A stretch of DNA of 64,000 nucleotides from Orbilia blumenaviensis (GCA_036872755.1 JAVHNS010000006.1:2170001-2234000), one strand, 5' to 3'; shown: positions 23,819 through 38,034, counted from the stretch's first letter. The notes: generated by a model from the sequence alone, not told the origin. Numbers and translations: made by a program.

Positions 23819-26776
23819 ATGGCAGAGAACAAGGCTGTCGAGGAATTCGGGAATGTTCTAGCCCAGATGTCGGGCCTGAAACCCCCCGGTGTTTCTGGTT
23901 CTAAGATAAAGTCGCTGACTGAGATCAGTGTCGAAAATGTCCAGGTGGGTCCAATCCATCCCTTGCTGCTGCATCCCTTCCCTTTCCTTTCCCTCCCGTC
24001 CCGTTTATTTATATATCCATCCGATCCATATATATATAAATATATAAATAGTACTACGTGCGGGTTCCCGTGCATTTGCAATTGTTACTCTACAATTGCT
24101 TGCAGATAGCGTCTATTCTATCTCTGTTAGAACGGCACAGCAAAACTAACATATAATTTGTTGCATCTTCCAGTCCGAATCCATCCTCATCCAGAAGCTC
24201 TACACCCATTTCAAGAAGACACCTGGTACACACAAGCTAGGCGTGCTGTATGCCGTAGATTCCATTGTTCGAGCATACATAGATGAGGCCCGTAAAGCCG
24301 GTCAGGATCCCACACAGGAAGGACCCGATGGTACTTTTAGCGCTGGCGTCCATAGGATCACTGGCCTCCTATCAAGTTTAATGAACGACATAATGATACA
24401 TGCTCCCGAAGACACAAAGGTAAGCCTGAAATATTTGCGACTAAGCTACGATTATCATAGACGCATGCAATCTACTATAACATCTTGCGCGGCGGGCAAC
24501 TTTTCTCTATTCTTCTCAATGCTAGGACGTGGTTTCTTTCTTAAGACTATAAGCTTATCACGGGATAACTCCATGAAGTTTCCAACTTCTACGCCGCATT
24601 GCCAACTATTGTTACCCGAATGAAACATAGTCCCGTCCAAGCGAAGTAATACGCGCCGGTCCTCGTGCTGTGCCATATATTCTTCTCCTCTTTCTTCGCG
24701 CTATGTTTCAGCCTTGCGGTGGATTGAGGACGGCGCTGTGCCGTTTCCGTTAAAATCGTCGCTTCCGTTGCCGTTAACGTTACCGCCGTTGCTACTGCTA
24801 CTACTGAACATTCTACATAAACTCATCCCGAACCAGAATTGCTTACATAGACCCTTCGTAAACGTATAGGAAAAAATCAAGAAGTTGATGGATATTTGGC
24901 AGCGGGGGTCTACCTTCCCAGCCGACCTCATCAATTCCATCCGCTCTAAGCACTTTTCGTCGTCACCACAGCAGTCGCCTGCCACTGACAACACCTGTAA
25001 GTCTCAATCCCTATGATACCGGATATCCAAACTATATACCTGCAATGCATCAACCTCTTACGGACTACCCTTCTAACCAAAATCCTTCGCGACGTTAGTC
25101 CCAAATGCATCTCTCCCCTTCTCCAACCCTCTCGCTTCACAGCCGGCGGCCCAGTCTGATCCCGCCAGCGCTCCAAATACTGCTGCAATCTTGCAGGCTC
25201 TTGCCCAGATGTCGAAATCTAATGCAACCTCGACGCCGACCCCGGCTGCAGCTCCCATAACCTCACAGCCACCGTCCCAGATTCCCAATTTTGCTGGCCT
25301 GACCAGCGCATCAGCTACACCCGCTCCATCTGCTCTTCCCGTCTCACTCGCCAATTTTGGGGCTCAGCCACAGCCAACTGCTACAGCTGCTACAAACCTC
25401 CAGAGTCTTCTCCCTGGTCTCCTTGGTGGAAATTTCGGCGCTCCTCCCCAGCCGACACCTCCAGCTCAACAGCCTTCTTTCCAGAATCTTGGTTTGCCCC
25501 CGCAGGATCCAAATGTTATGACACAGCTTGCTCTTCTCCAGATGCTCACACAGGGGCTCGGCCAGAATCAGCTTGCACAGGCATTAGAGCAAGCTAAACT
25601 TCCAGGACAACCATACAACCAAACCTGGCAGCAGCCCGCTCCACCGAACCCTTACGAGAGGTATGATGACCGCCGTGGTGATCCATTCTCGCCTGGACGG
25701 GACAGGTTTCGGCGTTCCCGCTCCCGCTCTCCAGTCTATGGTGATGAGCCGCCAGTCAGGCGTAGAAGTCCCGTCTACGGTGAATACTCAGGTAACGGAG
25801 GTAACGATGGCCGAGAACGGGATTATAGTAAGCGTGGAGGCAGGGGTAATCGTGGAGGTGGCAATTCTGCCAGGGGAGGCTATCGACGAGATCGTTCCGC
25901 CAGCCCACAGCGACAGCAAGATCTTTGGGATACCCGATCCCACCCTCCACCCGGCCAGAAGTTTGTCGAATACGACGAGTCCCTTAAGCCAGACAAGATT
26001 CGTGTCTACAGCCGAACACTTTTTGTCGGAGGCGTTTCGTAAGTAACCTTCAAGTCAGGGTCATAAATATAATCCGCAGACACTAACGCATGTGCTGTGT
26101 CATATAGATCATCCGAGCAAGAGTTGAGACAGCTTTTCCAGCAACATGGTGAAGTTCAGTCTTGCATTGTTAATTTCGAGAAACGACATGCATTCATCAA
26201 GATGAAGACCAGAGGCGATGCAGTCAGGGCTAAGGAGGCCCTTGAAACCCATCGGCTTCCTCACAGCGTTCTTCGTGTATGTTCCCTATCGTTACTATCC
26301 GTTTCATTATTATTTTTACTAACGAATCAATTTAGACAAGATGGGGCGTCGGTTTCGGACCGCGCGACTGCTGCGATTATGCCACCGGTATCAGTGAGAT
26401 CGCGCTCGACAGATTAACCGACGCAGATCGCAGATGGCTTCAAACCGCCGAGTACGGCGGTATCGGTGACCGACCAATCGAAGGAGGTCTCGTTCTCGAA
26501 GAACCTGATATCGAAATCGGACAAGGTGTCTCGTCCAAAGCAATCAGCCGACGTATGCAAACTGACCACGCCGGCGCTCGAGGACCAAAATCCTCGTTCC
26601 AGCGATACGACCGTGACAATTCGAACAACTACGACAACGGAAACAGGCGGGACTACAACGGTGGGCCCGACAGGGACATCAATACTGAGGTTCCAATCAC
26701 GGCTTCTGTTCCAGGTTTCGGGGGTTTCGGAGGCGGCTATGCTCCTCTCATCTACCAGCAACCTGGTCAACAGTGA
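23819..26776 (+). CDS. seb1: Seb1/Nrd1-like Pol II CTD-interacting RNA-binding termination factor
   Basis: Nuclear protein that binds the RNA polymerase II CTD and nascent RNA to direct termination and 3'-end choice. Exons: 23819-23944, 24174-24419, 24870-24996, 25099-26038, 26108-26276, 26336-26776; 682 residues. Residues 1 to ~150 form the CTD-interaction domain (AVEEFGNVLAQMSGLKPPGV, KLGVLYAVDSIVRAYIDEAR, EKIKKLMDIWQRGSTFP). A Pro/Gln/Ala-rich linker follows, then an SR/RG-rich stretch near residue 370 (RRSRSRSPVYG). An RRM has RNP2 LFVGGV at ~474-479 and RNP1-like KRHAFIKM at 505-512. The following segment TRWGVGFGPRDCCDY is the conserved C-terminal RRM extension of Nrd1/Seb1. Intron 3's acceptor (25098) is set by frame and by a CTAAC branch point 20-25 nt upstream. 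Intron 2 is unusually long (450 nt). I use the fission yeast name; Nrd1 or SCAF4/8-like would be equivalent. Confidence 0.92.
24741..24790 (+). repeat. Degenerate CCGTT(N) repeat in SEB1 intron 2
   Basis: CCGTT occurs five to six times in 50 bp (CCGTTT, CCGTTA, CCGTTG, CCGTTA, CCGTTG) inside the 450-nt intron. About 30 bp upstream, at 24703-24712, is a pyrimidine tract ending TTTCAG that looks like a splice acceptor although it is not the one used in the main model. Confidence 0.6.
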
Positions 26777-29700
26777 TTGTCCCAGTCCCACCTCGAATTT
26801 CTGTTAATCATGTGTGCGAGGCCTTTTTTTTTTTCCTTCTTTCCTCCAGCACCTAACTCGTCTTTGTAATGCCTTCAAGCGATCCACGTAACTTCCTTGA
26901 CGTTATCTCAAGAAACCCAGTGGCCACGATTTCTTTCCCCTGTCCATTCTTCTTAACGAAACATACATACCTTTTTCTGTTTATTTTTTTTTCTGACTGT
27001 CTTATAAATTTCATGGTGGCGTTTATCCGGCGTTTCTGCTCTCTTCATTTCTTTCCTTGTCACAAATGACGTGTATCTATAGCCTATGCTCGGGGTGGTG
27101 GAAAACAGCGGAACCCAGACCCGACAGTGGAATCTTTATATTCCTACTCTTTTCAGCGAAGCTCCTATGATGGGCTTCCAAAGATAAATTCTGTCCTTTA
27201 TTCGCTCCCGGTTAAAACCCAGAGTTTGTCCCCTGGAACGCAGAAGAGCGCTGGGTCCAGGCGGTGGGCATGGGGTTAAGATAAATTGTTCAACTGCTAG
27301 TCTTTTAATCGGGCTTTTAAGTTCCTGTCATTAAGGGTGGTCCTTGCGTTAATTGCTTCTATGATCGTTATCACGTAGCCCTGTATCCGTTTTGTCCCGT
27401 TCCAATGTTATGCTACCTAACTACCTACTCTGAATATAATTCGACGTTTTTTCCCCCTCGTTTGAATAAGAATGTTCGTTCCGATCGTATCGTATGAAAC
27501 AGTATCGCAATAGTCCCGCGGCCCGGTCTTCGCAAGTTCCCAAAGCCTGTATGCAGTTGTATTTTATAACAAAGTCATAAGCAACCCAATTGCATCAAAT
27601 ATGTTAATTCGACCTACTGCAGTTTAAACTGTAGGTATAATTTCAATGAACAACTTTCTGTGATACTTTTGTAGAAGTGGTTTTCAAGATCCCTTGGAGC
27701 GCTAAACACCAATACACATACTTTTAAAACTATCTCGGGATACGGGGTGTACGCTAATGTATCTAAAACAATCATACTAATCGTTGGCAAGCTAGTAATC
27801 ACATGTCTAGATCAATGTATACATATCTATCCTCCACTCTCTAGAACCAGTATATAGCGATATGAAAGGCATATTAAGTAGTGACCCGTCCATAATTGTG
27901 CATGAATAACTCATGTAGAATGAACCTAAAAACAAATTACAATAATAATATTAATATTACTTATAATTTTAAAAATATATATATATATTGCGGGCAAGTG
28001 AAAGGTTGGCGATGTCTATATATAGCATATACGAATAACACAAATGCACTGTAGAGAAAATTTTCAAATAATCCAGCCACTCTTGAAGCATACTATCATG
28101 ACCATAATAACTTAACTGCGTGTATTCTCAAAGGTCTGAGCCATTGTAATATAATCGCAGTCTATCGTCAAATTCTTAGAAGTTATGACTAAATTTAGCT
28201 AAACCAGTGGCCCTGCAGCATGCGGTGGAGGTCTCTTCGAATTAGTGCCTGGGCTATTATACATGTCGACTTATGCAAAAATCACAATGCAGTCGCAAGA
28301 TAAATACCTAGATACTTAGGCAAGAAGATAAATCAAATATTGGGATAAATATTACAAACCCGGGAAGTAATAAAGCCATACAAAATTAGTATAGCGCGCC
28401 TAATGTGATATCGATAGATATCGATACCAACGCAGGCTGTCAATTGTTGAAAGTCTAGATAATCAAACAATTCCTAGTACTGTCGAGGGTTTAATGAATG
28501 CATCTTAATGGCTAGAAAGTAAAATAAGTGAAACCACCTTGTTTGTAATAGTAATACAACGTCTTTCCGTGGCTATAACATCGCGGCAAGAAGACTAACG
28601 CTACAACCCTCCATGAATCCACGTATCTGACAGACTTCAGTATTCTGACCACATGGCCATGCAACATGCACATGTCGCGGTATTTTTCTTCGGATGGTAA
28701 AATCACAAGTACCGCACGGGATCGATCGAAGAATAACAAGTATACATATACACAGCATGTGGACCGGCAACTGCACCAAGTGACTAAGATCGTCGCAATT
28801 TAGGCTTATACATCCCTTCCTAGTTTCTTAATCAAGGAATTAGCTGTGATCAATAATTGATTAGATAGGCGGCAGCTATCACCGTTGTGCTACCTGACTA
28901 GGTATCCAAGTATATACCTGCCTCTGATATTTCCGGCGTGTAGATATGGCCGGCTATTTCCGCCAAAATACCACATGTTTGAATTCACACATGCTATACC
29001 CCTCACTTGTACCTATAAAATACCTCGAAAACTTGAACCCCACCGACGGTGCATATGCACCTAACGGAAAACCCAAAAGTTAAAATAAACTGAAGAGCCC
29101 TTACTGGCATTGATTACCTGCACAGAGCACGCCATAGAAGCCCAGAACCATAGAAAGCAATTAAGAGCAGCGAGCGAACTAACAAAACTAGTATAGGGGC
29201 GCTTACGCAAAATAAGTCGACCTTCTCATATACGGATTTTGTGTGCATATATGGGTTTTATCAAATTTGGAATTCGTCCGATGATAACGATAAATACAGA
29301 AGTTAGCGATGGAACGGCTCCATTAACTGGATAAGCCAATACTATTTAGTGGATTCTTCCGGCCTCGATTCGAACAATATAGTTTGTTTCTAGTTCCCTT
29401 CGTATGCACGAACCGGGTTTTGATATCAGTTTTCCCAGTATCGTATCTAGCGTAAAATGCTACTACATACTTAAGTAGTTATCAAATACAGGAAGGAAAA
29501 TGTTCCGTTGGCGCGGGAGATCTACCATCCATATTCGATCCAGTCCCAAGAAATGCCAATGCGGAGAATATGCAGGTGCAGGATTATTGGCCGCATACAA
29601 GGTTTTTTTTTGACAGCTCCTCCCCGTTCGCCGCACACAAGATTTTTTTTTTAGTTTCCCCCAAAGGTGTTTAACGCAGAACGGAAGGAGGATAACCGCT

Positions 29701-31931
29701 ATTTATTTTATTGCCTCTCTTTCCCCCAGAATGTTCTAAGTGTTCTAGTTTGGTATACTAGGTAAAGTGAGTCCGGGGTATCCTTTTGATATGTTGGTAA
29801 TACCGTCTATCATAGAAGACCGTTTGGTAAATAGGCTTATACGGTCTAGGAAGTTGCAAGCAGTAACTGGTTTTTGATTGGCTGATGGGAGGTTGGTTTT
29901 TTTTATTTTTTATTATTTATTATTATTTATTTCATTTTTTTTTCCCTCTTCGTTCAAGACGTTGAAAGCCTGTGCAGGAACATGCGCACCGAGTTCCTTG
30001 GGACCCAGGTTAGACGTTCCCGTGTGTCGAAGTACTTACTCCGTGAATGCATACATGGGGAAATTTAATCGTGATTGAGGGATATACGTATATACGAAAA
30101 TCGAATCGGGAATTGTGGGGATATGGGGTGCATAAAGGAACCTCGTCGGCCTCATGATCGATCCGGTATTAATATATTGGCATGGGGGTCACAATCTACA
30201 GACTTGGGGGAGAACAGTTTATTGGGAATGCAGTTCGGGATTTGAAGATAATATTTCGGGGTTGAGATATCGTTGATACCGGCAATTCGGTGCTTGTGTC
30301 GGGACTGTTTATGCTTCCCTGGCCTGACATTTTTGTATCTAAAAAAGCGATATACCGACGAAACTCGAAGTACTTAAAGTCTAGGGCAAAATTTGTGGGT
30401 TAGAAGATATCCTTGTCTGACGACGTAGACGAGCTCCATGGATCCAACACGCTGGCATGGCTGGCATGGCGGAGATGCTGAGGCCTCAAGCGAGGAAATG
30501 ATGGGATTTGATCAAATGACAGATATAAAAAAATCACTCAATGGGAGTTCCAAAACGGGGTTTATATCACACGCCCATTGGTAATTTATTTGAAGATATT
30601 AAAATAGCTTCCTTGCGGGCTTTTTGCTTACCGGTAAATCATATGTAATAATCATGACAGCCTAGGATTCCCCACGTTGAGTTGTTTAAATGTATGGGAC
30701 ATAAAAGTAAACGCACATGCATGATGAAGTCGTTCGAAGGTCAATTGGCAATTCCTCATCGGGTTCATGATCGCACATTGCTCGCCATCCCATTGGCTTC
30801 CACAATCGGGATGAGTTGAATCATCCTGCCGGACCCAGTTTGCGGGCCCGGAGCCGACGTGTGTACATGAAACGGTGCGAGTTCACGAGAAATCGCTCAA
30901 AGGCTCAAACACGATACCCGCCTCATTTTTTGCCTCTCTCGAGGGTCTCGATCGAGCTCTCTCTCATGATCTCGCGTGAGCTGGGGTGTGCGGGTTTAGC
31001 TCTAAATGGGCATGGGGCGAGGAAGGGGCTCCGACAGCTTTTAGCTTTCTTGATATAGCTAAGCTCGAGGGATGTATAGAACCAATGTCGGGATCCTGTT
31101 GGATGGAAACAGACTGGATCACGACCCGGGGCCATTCCTCTCATGGGCACTTTCGAATATATCCTTAGCTGATATGCTGCGTTTGTGTATACGTACTTTA
31201 ATGACCAGCTGAGATATCCCGGTGCTCCTGTTAATCTTCCGCCGGCCGGAAGCAACGGCCAACCGTCCTTCAGACTAGCCTCCGGTTGCTGGAATAGCTT
31301 TCCTAGGGTGTACTATGTATGCAGGTCACCCAGTCCCGATAACCGCCGTACGAGGAACGGCCAGACAGAAAGGCTGCAGGCTAGATGCACGCGACTGTTC
31401 CTTGATGTTATCAAACTATACCCAAAACTCGGGCCAGGCTCCCCACGTTTTTGGGCCATAGAAGGGGAATGAAAGGGACCTCGTCTCTCTTACCCGTGGC
31501 ATCCGTTTGGGTGGTTGCATTACATACACAGAGCTCGAAGGAACTCTTCCTCCAACTCTTTGGTCTCTTTCCTTTGGCCTGTGCTGGGCTGAACTCCTAG
31601 AAAAGTATAGTAAGTAAGCTCGCCAGAATAGTATTGAAACGCGCGATTTTTTGTTCTTCGCATGTCATCGAGTCGGTGTTCGTGCACGGAATGCATCATT
31701 TCCCACACGAAGGTTCGGTCATGACCGCGATGTTCCTTGGACTCGATTGGTTCCCCAGCTTTTGATCACCGCAAATGGTTATTGAAGGCGACAAATTCGA
31801 AATTTTCATCAGGCCCTCAATCGCAAAAAAATTTTTAATTTTTTTTTCTTGTTAAGATCGATCGTGGCTTGTATGCAGTTTTTTTTTACAAAATTTTCTT
31901 GAGTGCCTCAGGCACTGAGGCTTGTAACCTC

Positions 31932-31952
31932 TTTTTTTTTTTTTTTTTTTTT
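31932..31952. repeat. Poly-T tract (21 nt)
   Basis: Uninterrupted T run in the gene-free interval, with no neighbouring coding evidence. It could be the A-tail side of an old retroposed insertion in the minus orientation, but no target-site duplication was identified. Confidence 0.8.
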
Positions 31953-34900
31953 GACCCCAACCAACATCGAACAGCACTGGCCAATTCCGAGGAAGTCATC
32001 GCCGACGCCGATTCTACCAGCCGAGTGGTTGGCTGGTTTCTTTTGGCTCCGAGGTTTGCGCCATTAAGCCCAATTTGGCGTGGGGGTTTTCTTGCCTCAA
32101 CGAATATTACTCCATTCTTTGGCTTCGCAAGCCGACCTTACTGAAATTGGCTACCCACCTCTTAATTTCCGTTGCCCTTTGTCATATGTATTGCAAGTCA
32201 AAGTTCAGGCGTTTATCAAGAGGACGTGTTTCGTACGGGGAATCCTACCGTATCGCGACCCGGCTGGGAAATGGTTCAGGAAAAACACCCCTACCGCCAG
32301 AACGGTTTGTTGTTCGGAGGTCTCAGAATGTTCGATTCGAAAGGAAGCTAAAGCTTCCTAGCTCTGTTCTCGAAGCTGGGAGCTCGTCTACTTTGGACTA
32401 CGTACCGGTCCGTAGCTAAACCATTTGCGTCAATGTTGCCTACTGTAGGTTGGAATTATGTGCTAGAGAACCATTCTAAGTTATTTTTCCTAGGCGGGCA
32501 TTATTTTTCAATGTAGTTTCTCCGTTTGGCGCAAATGGAAGGCCTTGAGCATGTTCGTTCCAATATAATTTTTTTTTGTATCCACCTGCCTGATATCACG
32601 GGAATTAGTCGGGCCTCGTTCCTTCGTAATTTATCTCGGGGCACAAACCCACGTCACACGACGGGAAAATTTAGGGAAAACGGGGTTTTTACCCTATAAA
32701 TTTCGTAAAAGGAAAAAAGAGAAACAAATATTTGGTAATGTTGCAACGATGGCTTCGGAGGCATAAAGCAGAATAGAGGAAATGCTCACGTTCCTGTCTT
32801 ATGATCGTTTAAGGCATTCTGATGAGAACATCCAGGTGGTTTCACACGGAGCTTCCACCTTCAGCCGTTGACGAGGTCTTTGGACCGTGGAAAATGTTCT
32901 CCAGATTAACGAGGTGCATATTAATGATTATGCTGAAATGCAAAAAAGGGGTTCCTGGGATCTTGCCCATGGATCCTATTCGCTGATGCTAAACATCCTT
33001 CCTCGAATATGTGGATACTCGTGATATGAAGCTTTTCTGACAGAAGACAAGCTTTCGAGTGCCTGAACAGCTATGCCAGTTCTGTCCGATTGGACCAAGG
33101 TACACCAGCCTTCGAGCATCGACACGGGACATGAGATGCGGCTTTTTCCATTTCATTCGGCAACCGTAGCGGCGACTTTAGCTTCAGTTTGGCAAGTCTT
33201 GCCATTTCGGCTGTCGGCACTGGAGGATTTGAATGGAAAAGGGTCTACCGTGGGCGGGCCGACGTAATCCCTTAGCTTTTGCCCATCAGTAATGTTTGAG
33301 GATCCCTTAGTGACACGCCTTAAGAAAAAAATCAAAAAAATCTTTAACGCTCATACTAATATTGCATTGATTGTTTGAATTTCTTACGTCTGTGAAGTAA
33401 GGAATGTTTGTGGCAAATTTGCCGCGTTGAAGCCAAATGCAACGAGCCTCGAAATCCCGATGGGTGCAGCCGGGATCATATTTTTCGCTAACGTCTCCCG
33501 CGAAAAGCTCGGGCTGCACGATGACGTCTCCGCCTTATGCGAATTTTCGCGCATTCGCCTCAGCCGGGACCTGACTAACAAGCCGGGACTCGGTGTCGGT
33601 GTCAGTGTATCGTGCGAGCAGGAACAATTCGGATGAAACGTAGTGTGTAGAGGTATTTTTTTTTCAGGAGGCATCTTAAGACTCAGAATTGATATCATTT
33701 TCGTGTAGGAAAAAATTTGGTTTTTTTTTGGGGGGTGTGGAATAGGTCAATTTGTGATTAGCATTAGCAGACTTGATTATTTGGAAGGGGTCCCCGGAGA
33801 TGACAAAAAATGGGCTCGCCGTGATCTGAACGACCCCGAGAGCATTGGCGGTGGTATTGGTACTTACAGTGTTGTGTGTAACGTGCTTGCCGTCGACGGC
33901 CTGTCAGAGCCGCGCCATGCCATGCATTCTCAATTCCAACAATGTGCCTCGTCGCACACACCCTCTCAACGTTTATCGGCAGGCCGCATTTTGCTGATCG
34001 AAATTTGTGCGACTTCCCCTCTTGCTCCGGTCGCTTGGCGCGAGGACGAGGCAGGGCAGCGCTAATGAGGGATGACAGAATCCGGAATATTGAGAAGTCA
34101 ATATCAATCGTTTTGCCAAAGCCTAGATGTCCTTGGAACTTAGGCATCCGATACCAAGATAAAAACTCCTGATGTGCTCGGTTTCACTGCAGCAAAACTA
34201 TTCACTCCTGTTCAGCTCGGGGCATTCCTGTTGCGGTCCGATACATGCATAGTCAATGATCAATCAGCCCTCTCTTGAGGCCAGGAGAAGACGTTACTGA
34301 TTGAAAATATGCCTTTATTTAGCGTATTACTCGTATCCCCTGCTAACAGTGTAGAAGCATACTAAGGTAACGTTTTAATATCCGCTCGATAGATTTGGAA
34401 TGCTTAGCCATTGTTTCCAGGTATTTGTCGTATATGCTCCCTTACTTTACTAGGAAAATGCGGCGTGGCGAGTGTAATGTCATCCCATCTTTCGAAACTG
34501 GCCTGGTTCTCCACACTGAAACCTGAGCGCCCTCCCGAGACCATGATGGAGGAGGGGGGGCTCCCGGACAGAAGCGGGAGGAAGAACAAGGTTTCGCAGG
34601 CGGGAATTTGCCTAGGAGTCAACGCTATTGATTCAGAGGCATGGACAAATCATTGCTCTGATATGTTGTCTGCTGAATTAACTCACGAGTTGCTGATAAT
34701 CATGGTTTGCATTGTAGTGTATTGTCATGCATGCAGGCATAGGTGCAAAATGAAGATTGTTTCAGATCCTGAAGAAAAAGCTCCGAAAGAGCGACAACTT
34801 TTCTCGAAGGAACAAGTTTGTCTGAACTAGAAGAGCTCCAGAGAAAACCGATCTCACACGACTTCTGCGCAATTGTAACAGCATTTCACAGGAAGGCCGC

Positions 34901-36933
34901 TGGGGAACAAGCGCTTGGCATGTTGTGTTGGACCCTGAGGATTGAGAAGGTAGCTTGACTTCATCTGCCCGAAGGGAATCGGCCAAGAAGGGTCTCCTTG
35001 CACTCCATGGGATTGCTGAAATTTGCATAAGATGCCAGCTGCTTGATGTACATCAGTGGTCCCTTGATAGGGACTTGGCAATTTCTCCTTTCAGAGCATC
35101 TGGTGAACCTCACATTGCCCAGCAATCCTGGAGATTTGATCGTCGAAGCAGAACATCACATCCTAATATTCTGGGTTGAAAACGTTTGCTCTGGAACTGC
35201 GGCGTTTTGCATTCTTGAAATTGGAAAGAAATCGCCGTTGATGGCCATACTCTTGGCTTGTATGTGTGATAATCAAATTTTGTGCGATAGGGCGGTAGAC
35301 GCAATAGATAATTGTAATACTTGCATTCTTGAGCAACGTCTGGTTACCAGCTATCGGCGTTCCAGCGGTACGTTTTGCTCGAACGCCCAGTTCGGCGTCG
35401 TCGTTGAATACTACATGTCTACATTTACATTTAAACCCGCGTCTTGGTGTAGCTGCCTGAAAAAAAAAGGATGATCAATTCACAAAGCTGACCGAGATGA
35501 ATTCTGCGGGCTAACTTATCGTCTTGGAAAAACCCTTTATAGTGATAAGATTATTCCCCATCTTGTTCGATTTGGTTCTGGCGTCTGGGTCGGTTATGCT
35601 TGGCGAGCTGCGTTCCTTCCCGTCCTGATCGATGGAAGCTTCCTCTTTGCGACTGATATGGCGCTTTAACTGGTATACACATGCGTCTAGAGCGACTAAA
35701 GATCTCAAATGCGTCCAGTGGACCTTAGATTGGGAGTGTACTGTAATAACTCTCGCCAGCAATGCCATGCAATCTGCAGTCCCAATCCACGCTGCGTTGA
35801 GGGTATTTTTGTTGACCAGGCCATGCATTGCCAATGGTACTTCATCTAGTGGAGGTGTTTATGCTGTTTCTTCGTTAGCGCTTCATAAGCTTTACGTGAC
35901 ATGAAAAGCATGATATCATGCTCCAAGCCATCTGAAGAGCTCGAGAGGATTTTAGGCAAATCGCGGGAGTCAAGACGTTACGACTTTTTGAACGTTGTGG
36001 AGGTAGATACGCAGTACTATCAGAGCACGCGACATACCCACGATGAAGAATTTTAGGTAACTGTACATATAGCCTGCGCATGTAGCTCATATGCATCGAC
36101 GCCGAGGCACGCAAATCCCGGGATGAGGCATGTCATAAGCAAGCTCAAGACGGGGAAGCTTGGGGTCGCACGGGGCGCTCGCCTCGCCTCTCATTGGCGT
36201 CATCTGTCCTGACGGCTTTCTGAATTTCGAGGGTGGTTCAGAATCGATTTCCAATTGGAGAGCGGCCGTTGGATGAGAAGGGTAGAGAGCGCTCCCGAAC
36301 CCATGCCGGCCAACCCGCGGAGACAACTTGTTTAGGCTGTCTTTCTTTTTTCTGTCTTTTGGCGTCGTGAGTTCTTTTTTCGAAAAGAGAGTTGGCCAGG
36401 CCGAGGATTTTCTGAACTGGAACGGAGCAGGGAGGGAGCCCTGCTAAGAGGACCCATGCAGCATCTGAACTGCTGTTTCTTTTTTGTGGCTAGCCTGCCG
36501 ATTTTCATCGCTGGCGCTCAGATTGGCCCCATCTCAGGACCGGACCCAATTGCAATGCATCGTGCAGGTGGACAGTCCAAAAAGGGTGCAATCTTTGGTT
36601 CCTTCTACTCCCAGAGGGCCCCCGTGTATGCGATAACTGAGGTTGAATAGCAAACTACTACAAGGACGTGGGATTGCATTAATTATGAGCAGGAGATTTC
36701 GGATGTAGGTACATGTACTATGTAAGTACATGTATCAGATCAAATTGCGAAGCGATCAAGCTAAGAAGGGAGAAGACAAAACAGAAAAGCTTCAATTTTG
36801 TGAATTTTTATTTTTTATTTTTTTATTTTATGAATTTTTGATTTATCTCACTCTCTTAAGCTTGATCGTGAAGATGAAGGGACGATAGTGAAGCACTGGA
36901 GAAGCATAAGTATTGAGGTTCAGCGCCTGGTTC

Positions 36934-36958
36934 TTTTTTTTTTTTTTTTTTTTTTTTT
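36934..36958. repeat. Poly-T tract (25 nt)
   Basis: Uninterrupted T run followed by GGAGACGGACAAG. It is located about 3 kb upstream of the PMA1 start codon. Confidence 0.8.
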
Positions 36959-37839
36959 GGAGACGGACAAGATCGCAAGCTAGCAATTGCAAGAGGAAAA
37001 AGCCGGGTCAGAGCAGCGACTTCGACGATAATACAGTTCGGCACCTTCGATCTCGATACCTCCATTTCTTATCTCGTTACCTCTATATACAACAGTTTAC
37101 CATACACAGTACCACTTAGTAATATCTAATCCTACCTACTCCCTATATCACCAAACCCCATTGACGGGATTTAATACATTCGCATACATTACTTTTTTAA
37201 TCGGGCTCGCCAGGCTTATTCTTTTTAATTTTTATTTACTTTTTTAATTACTCCATAGCCGCTTCGAATCGAAGGGAGCAAAGACCGGAAGCGTACCGGG
37301 ATCGATTCGCGCGAGAATTAAAGAAAACGAGATTTGTTTTTTTTTTTCTTTTTCTTTCTCCTTGGAGAGAGCGCAGATACCACAGGTACCTACTTACCTA
37401 CTTACTTCTTTACTACTTTACCCCGTTGCATCCAGACAGACAGACAGACAGACAAAACAGACATCCCAAACGTGAGTGACGCTAGTCGGTGGCATTTTCC
37501 ATTACCTACGAGATCCAGCGTGCCAAGCACGAGAAGTGTGGGCAGTATCAGACAAAAGCAAAGCAGAGGAAATCCCAGTTTTTCAGACAGACATCCTTTC
37601 GTGCAGGCCTGCAGCTGCCTGCACGTAGTCGAAGACCCCTGTCGGGGACGCTAAAACCGCTCGCTTCGCCGGTGGTTATTGTCCTGTCCGGGCCTGCGAG
37701 GTCGAGGTTTTGCGAGGTTGGCCCCCCATCCACCCAGTCCACAGCAAAATCGAGCGTGGGAAAATTTAGGCGTGCAGCAGTATTAGCAGCAGCAGCAGCA
37801 TCCCATCACAGACTGCAGCTGGGAGGACCTCTTCGAGTA

Positions 37840-38034
37840 CAAAACCCTCCATCCTTCCTCCTCCCGACCCTTCTTTTCTATTCCACACTCCCCCAACTCC
37901 TTCTCCTCTTCTCTCTTCATCCTCTCTTCCTCTCTCTCTCCTCCCTTTCATCCCTCTTCCCTCCATCCCTCTTCTTCATCCTTCTCGTCATCCTCCAAAA
38001 TACTCCAACTACAGTGATCAGTCTTTAGTCTAAG
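37840..38034 (+). promoter_or_regulatory. Putative PMA1 core promoter: CT-rich tract and first leader exon
   Basis: A strongly pyrimidine-rich block (about 37850-37990, CCTCTT-type) of the kind that precedes transcription starts of highly expressed fungal genes. It is followed at 38035 by a good splice donor, GTAAGC. A consensus branch point TACTAAC (39853-39859), pyrimidine tract and CACAG acceptor (39882) lie 32 nt before the PMA1 ATG. Together these suggest a leader exon here and a leader intron of about 1.85 kb. The acceptor side is well supported by sequence; the donor choice is inference. Confidence 0.45.

Larger units (their letters stand above)
26777..37820. other. 11-kb interval without recognisable genes
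   Basis: From the SEB1 stop codon to the PMA1 upstream region there is no open frame longer than about 145 codons and no domain I recognise on either strand. The 27.4-29.9 kb part is strongly AT-rich with a TA repeat near 27975-27990. The 30.4-35.5 kb part is of mixed composition with scattered short frames. Poly-T runs occur at 31932-31952 (21 T) and 36934-36958 (25 T). I saw no terminal inverted repeats, reverse transcriptase or transposase signatures, but decayed elements cannot be excluded by eye. Confidence 0.6.

Noticed and set aside
34411..35474. Open frames of about 140 codons at 34411-34830 and 35043-35474 in the gene desert
   Set aside because: No homology I recognise, no supporting promoter or splice architecture, and the second lacks an ATG at its 5' end. 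Length is compatible with chance in 13 kb. Kept only as part of the gene-free interval.
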